From: Candidatus Pantoea bituminis
Lineage (GTDB): Bacteria > Pseudomonadota > Gammaproteobacteria > Enterobacterales > Enterobacteriaceae
Reading direction: 5' to 3'
NCBI RefSeq assembly: GCF_018842675.1
Contig: NZ_JAGTWO010000004.1
Coordinates: forward strand, 2,914,001 to 2,978,000
Length of the DNA stretch: 64,000 nt
The notes beneath the pieces were generated by a model. That model was not told where the DNA came from. It saw only the letters and a program-made list of their open reading frames with translations, and did no database searches. How positions within the stretch are numbered: the first letter of the stretch is position 1; each line of letters opens with the position of its first letter. The translations under genes were made by a program, and so were the position numbers. Of this stretch, positions 59,610 through 64,000 are shown one piece after another.

Positions 59610-60985
59610 ATGAAGGCTAAAGCGATATTACTCGCCTCGGTCTTGCTGGTTGGATGCCAGGCTTCACGGAATGACGCCAACATCCCAGAACAGCATGCCC
59701 AGAGTCTGTCTTCAGCTGGTCAAAGTGAAAATGGAAAATACGGAGACGAATTATTGTCACCGCGATGGCAGGAAGATGGAACTGGCCTCGCAGACGACAG
59801 TGATCTCTGGAGTTTCATTAGTGACGAGTTGAAGATGGGGATTCCGGAAAACAGCCGGATCCGCGAACAAAAAACAAAGTTTTTAAAGAATAAGAGCTAT
59901 CTCCACGATGTAACATTACGGGCAGAGCCGTACATGTACTGGATAGTCGAGCAAATACAGAAACGTAAAATGCCGATGGAACTAGTACTGCTACCCATAG
60001 TGGAGAGCGCTTTTGACCCTCGCGCAACATCATCCGCCAATGCCGCAGGCATTTGGCAGATCGTTGCTGCTACCGGGCGAAACTATGGTTTGAAACAGAA
60101 CCAATACTACGATGGTCGACGCGATGTGGTCGCTTCAACCAAAGTTGCACTGGATATGATGCAACGCCTCAACACGATGTTTGACGGTGACTGGTTATTA
60201 ACCATCGCGGCTTACAACAGTGGCGAAGGGCGTGTATTGAAGGCGATGAAACAGAACAAGGCGCGCGGTAAGCCCACCGATTTCTGGCATCTTTCGCTTC
60301 CACGTGAAACCACGGTTTACGTCCCTAAAATGTTGGCTTTGAGTGAACTGCTCAAAAACAACAAGCGTTACGGTATTAAACTGCCAGCACCTAATGAAAG
60401 CCGCGCTCTGGCGCGTGTTGAAGTAGGTCAGCAGATGCAGTTGACGCAAGCCGCTGAAATGGCCGGTATGTCGCTCAGTAAATTAAAGAGCTTCAATACG
60501 GGCTATAAAGGGGTGCTACAGCACCAAATGGACCGCACTATATTATGGTGCCTAAGTCCAACGTCGCAAAGTTGCGTAATTCACTGGCTTCCGGTGATAT
60601 CGCAGCCGTACAGCCAACGCAGCTAGCGAAAGCCAGCGCAACCGGTGGGTACAGAGTGCGCACGGGTGATACGCTTTCCGGTATCGCTAATAAGCTGGGC
60701 GTCAGCATTGCCACACTGAAGCAGCAAAACAACCTGCGCAGTGCAGCTATCCAGCCCGGTCAAACATTGAACGTGGGCACTAGCGGCACCAAGCTGGCTG
60801 ATAACGGCAACAGCATCACCTATCGTGTTCGTAAGGGTGATTCTCTTGGCAGTATTGCAAAGCATCACGGCGTCAATATCAAAGACGTGATGCGCTGGAA
60901 CAGTGTGCTGGATAACTCAAAAGATATTCAGCCAGGCGATAAGTTAACGCTGTTTGTAAATAATAGCGCAACACCAGATACCTGA
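59610..60985 (+). CDS. mltD: Membrane-bound lytic murein transglycosylase D (one apparent frameshift)
   Basis: Lipoprotein signal with lipobox LLVGCQ. SLT domain at about 100-260: catalytic Glu in LLPIVESAFDPRATS, then AAGIWQI and AAYNSGEGRV. Two LysM repeats are at the C-terminus (YRVRTGDTLSGIANKLGVS; YRVRKGDSLGSIAKHHGVN). The frame breaks in the G4 run 60510-60513; one more G gives GYKGGATAPNGPHYIMVPK and about 458 residues. As written, the catalytic domain would lose its peptidoglycan-binding LysM modules. Confidence 0.95.
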
Positions 60986-60993
60986 TACGTCGA

Positions 60994-61022
60994 AAAGGCT
61001 GACAATTGTCAGCCTTTTTCTT
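60994..61022 (+). terminator. Terminator of mltD
   Basis: Perfect palindrome AAAGGCTGACAA / TTGTCAGCCTTT followed by TTCTTTT; probably bidirectional with yafD. Confidence 0.9.
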
Positions 61023-61047
61023 TTATACCTTTCTGCTTTACATCAGT

Positions 61048-61839
61048 TCAGCGTTTCGAGTTGAACTCTACCAGTAATGGATTGTGATCCGAGGCGCGAG
61101 TCACTAACACTGATGCTTCGCTAACATTCATGTCGCGATAGAAAACAAAATCCAGGGGACGCCCAAACGCTTTACGGCGATGGTCGGCAGTAAACATCAC
61201 CTCTTCCAGATCCATTTGCTGTGCAAACCGATACAGCGCATTGATACGCTGCCGACTCCAGGCATTAAAATCCCCTGCCATGATAACCGGCCCACGGTGA
61301 TGCGTGATCTGCTCACCAATCGGTCCCAACTGTTTACTGTAAACATCAACGCCAAGGCTAAAATTCACGGCATGGATGTTTACGACCATTAGCATTTCAC
61401 CGGTCGGTAAAGGATAAGCAGTAATGAGCGCCGACTTCGCGAGCCGTAAGAGCGGTTCACGCTCTCGTAACGGGCAGCAATAGACAGGATGCGCCGAAGC
61501 TAAGGTCATGACTCCTGAGGGATGCTGTGGCAGCACGAAAGCAGGAACCTGATCTGCTGCGAGATAGTTGCTGGTAGCAAAACGTACCAGTTCTGGCGTA
61601 GTCTGCGCTTCCTGAAGCAAAACCAGATGCGCGTCTTTACCGAATCCCTCTAACACTGTCATCCAGTCTGCACGCTGCTGCTTGAAAATATTCCATACCA
61701 ATACCTTTAAGTTAGGATTGGCAGGCAGCGGAGCACCGGGAGGAAGCGCTTGTCCGAGATGAAGCATTGCACCCGGCGGGAAGATCTGTTCCGCTGGCTG
61801 TCCCGCGACATATCGCATTGCATAAGTTTTTTTCCGCAC
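61048..61839 (-). CDS. yafD: YafD, endonuclease/exonuclease/phosphatase-family protein
   Basis: 263 residues. GTG 61839 opens at the family start ([17 protein letters not shown]) and follows a purine-rich AGGCGGGAAA; the longer frame from 61911 is not conserved. EEP motifs: [24 protein letters not shown] and [11 protein letters not shown]. Reaction unknown. Confidence 0.9.
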   Translation of the reverse strand: MRKKTYAMRYVAGQPAEQIFPPGAMLHLGQALPPGAPLPANPNLKVLVWNIFKQQRADWMTVLEGFGKDAHLVLLQEAQTTPELVRFATSNYLAADQVPAFVLPQHPSGVMTLASAHPVYCCPLREREPLLRLAKSALITAYPLPTGEMLMVVNIHAVNFSLGVDVYSKQLGPIGEQITHHRGPVIMAGDFNAWSRQRINALYRFAQQMDLEEVMFTADHRRKAFGRPLDFVFYRDMNVSEASVLVTRASDHNPLLVEFNSKR

Positions 61840-61955
61840 TTTCCCGCCTGACTCATTACTCAACAAAGTATATCTCTTGTCTGTTATAGGGATTTTAGTA
61901 CGGGGTTTCAATCAATGTCGGTGAATGTCGGAATTCATCTCATTCTTAATGTGCA

Positions 61956-61982
61956 AAACAGCCGGCGGATTGCAGGCTGTTT
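61956..61982. terminator. Hairpin downstream of the MFS gene
   Basis: AAACAGCC / GGCTGTTT stem with an 11-base loop; on the minus strand it is followed by TTTGC, just past the MFS stop. Confidence 0.65.
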
Positions 61983-61988
61983 CGGGTT

Positions 61989-63167
61989 TTATTCCATCAC
62001 TGGCTCGGAGCTAGGCCGATCAAGGCGGCCACTTAGCCGAATCAATAACAGAGCAGAAAAAACGATAAGCGCGCCAATCCACGGCGTTTGAGACAGCCCA
62101 TAATGTTGAACTACGTAGCCTCCAATTGTCGATCCTAACGCAATACCGACATTGAAAGCGGCGATGTTCAGCCCTGACGCAACATCAACCGCGCCGGGTG
62201 TATAACGTTCCGCTTTCTGTACTACATACACTTGCAGGCCAGGCACGTTTCCAAACGCAAATATTCCCATCACCAACACGGTTGCTAAAGCTGCCCAATG
62301 AAGTGAGGCAGTGAACTGAAATAGGAGTAACGATAGCGCCAACGCAGCAAAAATCAGGCTAAGCGCCCGTACCGGGCCTTGTGTATCTGCCAGCTTGCCG
62401 CCCCAAATATTACCGATCGCGACAGACACGCCATAGCCGAGCAAAATAATGCCTACTGCCGAAGGTGAGAACCCCGCTAACTGCTGCATGACAGGCGCTA
62501 AAAATGTAAAGGTGGTAAAAACTCCGCCATATCCTAGCGCGGTAATGGCGTAGATCAGCATCAAGCGAGGATTAACTAAGACCTGTGCCTGCTGTAACAG
62601 ACTCGTGTTTTTAGGTTGGGCGATATTACGCGGAATAAGTATAGCGCTCGCGATTAAAGCTATGACACCCAGCAACGATACAGCGAGGAAACTTTCGCGC
62701 CAGCCAAAATGTTGACCAATAAAGGTTCCCATCGGAACACCCGTCACTAAGGCAACGGTTAATCCACCAAACATGATAGCAATGGCGCTGGCGGCTTTAT
62801 CTTTACTGACCAGGCTGGTGGCAATTGTTGAACCAACAGAGAAGAAAACGCCATGCGCCAGCCCTGTCAGCAAGCGAGCAATGATCAGCGTGTTGTAATC
62901 GGGGGCTCGCCAGGCAACGATGTTGCCCATCGTGAACAGCGCCATTAATCCTACAAGTAAATATTTACGCGGTAATTTTCCTGTCAGCGCAGTCAACACT
63001 GGCGCGCCTACCGCAACGCCTATTGCATAGATCGATACCAGCATTCCTGCTGAAGGTAAGGTAATGGTCATCTGTTCGGCGATCGTCGGGATCAATCCTA
63101 CAATGACAAATTCAGTTGTTCCTATAGCGAATGCGCTGATGGTTAGCGCCCAAAGAGCAAGTGGCAT
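61989..63167 (-). CDS. MFS transporter, DHA1 (AraJ/YdhP-like) family
   Basis: 392 residues, 12 transmembrane helices, from ATG 63167 with GGAG six bases upstream. Drug:H+ antiporter-1 features: FAIGTTEFVIVGLIPTIA, RLLTGLAHGVFFSVGSTIA and FGGLTVALVTGVPMGTFIGQ. Substrate unknown; likely efflux of a sugar-like or toxic compound. Divergent from the LysR gene, its probable regulator. Confidence 0.9.
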   Translation of the reverse strand: MPLALWALTISAFAIGTTEFVIVGLIPTIAEQMTITLPSAGMLVSIYAIGVAVGAPVLTALTGKLPRKYLLVGLMALFTMGNIVAWRAPDYNTLIIARLLTGLAHGVFFSVGSTIATSLVSKDKAASAIAIMFGGLTVALVTGVPMGTFIGQHFGWRESFLAVSLLGVIALIASAILIPRNIAQPKNTSLLQQAQVLVNPRLMLIYAITALGYGGVFTTFTFLAPVMQQLAGFSPSAVGIILLGYGVSVAIGNIWGGKLADTQGPVRALSLIFAALALSLLLFQFTASLHWAALATVLVMGIFAFGNVPGLQVYVVQKAERYTPGAVDVASGLNIAAFNVGIALGSTIGGYVVQHYGLSQTPWIGALIVFSALLLIRLSGRLDRPSSEPVME

Positions 63168-63266
63168 AATTAACTCCATCCAATGATTGATGGCCGCTAG
63201 TATTGCCGCATGCTTTAATAACAAAAAGATGCAAAATAACAATAGTCTTTTGTCTGGAGGGAAATA

Positions 63267-64000
63267 GTGAAAGCATCTTCTGAAGAGCTAAAAGTGTTTG
63301 TTAGCGTGGTTGAAAGCGGGAGCTTTAGTCGCGCCGCCGAGCAACTGCACATGGCAAACTCGGCTGTAAGTAGGACCATCAAGAAGTTAGAAAATAAGCT
63401 CGGCGTTGCGTTGCTTACGCGAACAACACGACATTTAGCGCTAACACAAGAAGGCGAGCGTTATTTCAGACGGGTGCAAAGTTTCTTACAAGAAATGACA
63501 TCGGCAGAAAATGATTTAATTGAAAGCCGTTACGCACCAAAGGGTTTATTACGAGTGGATGCAGCAACGCCGGTTATTCTTCATCTACTTATGCCAATGA
63601 TTAAACCCTTCCGCGAACGTTATCCTGATGTCACTTTGTCGTTAATTTCCTCTGAAAGCTTCATCAATTTGATTGAACGCAAGGTGGATGTGGCTATTCG
63701 AGCAGGTAATTTAACGGACTCAACACTGCGAGCCAGACTGCTATTTATAAGCTATCGAAAATTGGTAGCTTCACCTGAATATCTTAAAAAAGGGGGACGC
63801 CGCACAATGTTACAGATTTAGATCGCCATGAGTGCCTGGGCTTTGTTGATCCTTCGCGTCTAAATCGCTGGCCTGTTGCTCAGGAAAGCGGTGAGCTTTA
63901 CGATATTCATTTGGGAATGTCTTCTAATAGCGGCGAGACCATCAAACAGCTTTGCCTAAACGGCAATGGCATCGCATGTTTGTCTGATTACATGATCGAT
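63267..64000 (+). CDS. LysR-family transcriptional regulator (partial, one apparent frameshift)
   Basis: GTG at 63267 behind GGAGGG. N-terminal winged helix at about 1-60 ([40 protein letters not shown]), then the start of the effector domain ([19 protein letters not shown]). The G5 run at 63792-63796 is one short: as written translation stops at 63821, while one more base continues into [19 protein letters not shown] and on to the window edge. Gene continues past 64000. Confidence 0.9.

Noticed and set aside
1..64000. CRISPR arrays
   Set aside because: Tandem repeats are ERIC units of about 125 bp with no short-repeat/unique-spacer pattern and no cas genes.
1..64000. Widespread pseudogenisation
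   Set aside because: All disrupted frames are fixed by one base in a mononucleotide run and otherwise show intact, conserved proteins; a sequencing cause is more likely.

Overview
The window is chromosomal DNA of an Enterobacterales member, most likely Erwiniaceae (Pantoea/Erwinia-like). The backbone follows the E. coli K-12 proBA-to-gloB region in order: thrW, proA, proB, phoE, crl, frsA, gpt, pepD, dinB, yafK, yafJ, gmhA, fadE, yafV, aspV, dnaQ, rnhA, yafS, gloB, mltD, yafD. The genus call is inference; the gene order is read directly.

Layout. 1-9.5 kb: a Tat-exported cytosine-deaminase-like amidohydrolase, an ERIC repeat array, dbpA, a YgiW-type OB-fold protein, a chemotaxis block (cheV, a small YmiA-like membrane protein, a methyl-accepting chemotaxis protein, with FliA-type promoters), and a cold-shock gene followed by a zinc-ribbon small protein that appears to start at ATT. 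10-15 kb: tRNA-Thr and a prophage remnant (tail-spike/depolymerase, two spanins, holin, lysozyme, CI-like repressor). 15-34 kb: the conserved proBA/phoE/crl/frsA/gpt/pepD block, a ribose-type ABC importer, dinB with a LexA box, yafK, yafJ, gmhA and fadE. 33.7-40.3 kb: a methionine salvage locus (mtnK, mtnA, mtnDCB, mtnE and an omega-amidase) with MetJ-type boxes. 40.6-56.4 kb: a large purine-ring (hpx) catabolic locus: hydroxyisourate hydrolase, OHCU decarboxylase, allantoate amidohydrolase, ureidoglycine aminotransferase, a polar amino-acid-type ABC importer, the RpiR regulator HpxU, the HpxWXYZ oxamate branch, allantoinase, allantoin racemase, the GntR regulator HpxS and an NCS1 allantoin permease. 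56.5-64 kb: tRNA-Asp, dnaQ/rnhA, yafS, gloB, mltD, yafD, an MFS exporter and a divergent LysR gene that runs off the window.

The most important technical observation is that at least 13 sites carry a broken reading frame that is restored by adding one base to a mononucleotide run. Repair gives ProA and PepD their usual 417 and 485 residues. This looks like systematic homopolymer under-calling in the assembly rather than real gene decay, so coordinates for these genes are given for the whole repaired gene. Two dispersed intergenic repeat families are present: ERIC elements in tandem (1.4-1.8 kb and 38.05-38.3 kb) and a second, roughly 129-bp imperfectly palindromic GC-rich element (27.1-27.4, 36.0 and 40.4 kb).

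I did not find a clear-cut new biological system. The best leads are the non-ATG small protein after the cold-shock gene, a possible small transcription unit at 9.23-9.44 kb, the lysis/depolymerase/repressor cassette beside tRNA-Thr, the palindromic repeat family, and a glycosyltransferase inside the hpx locus.
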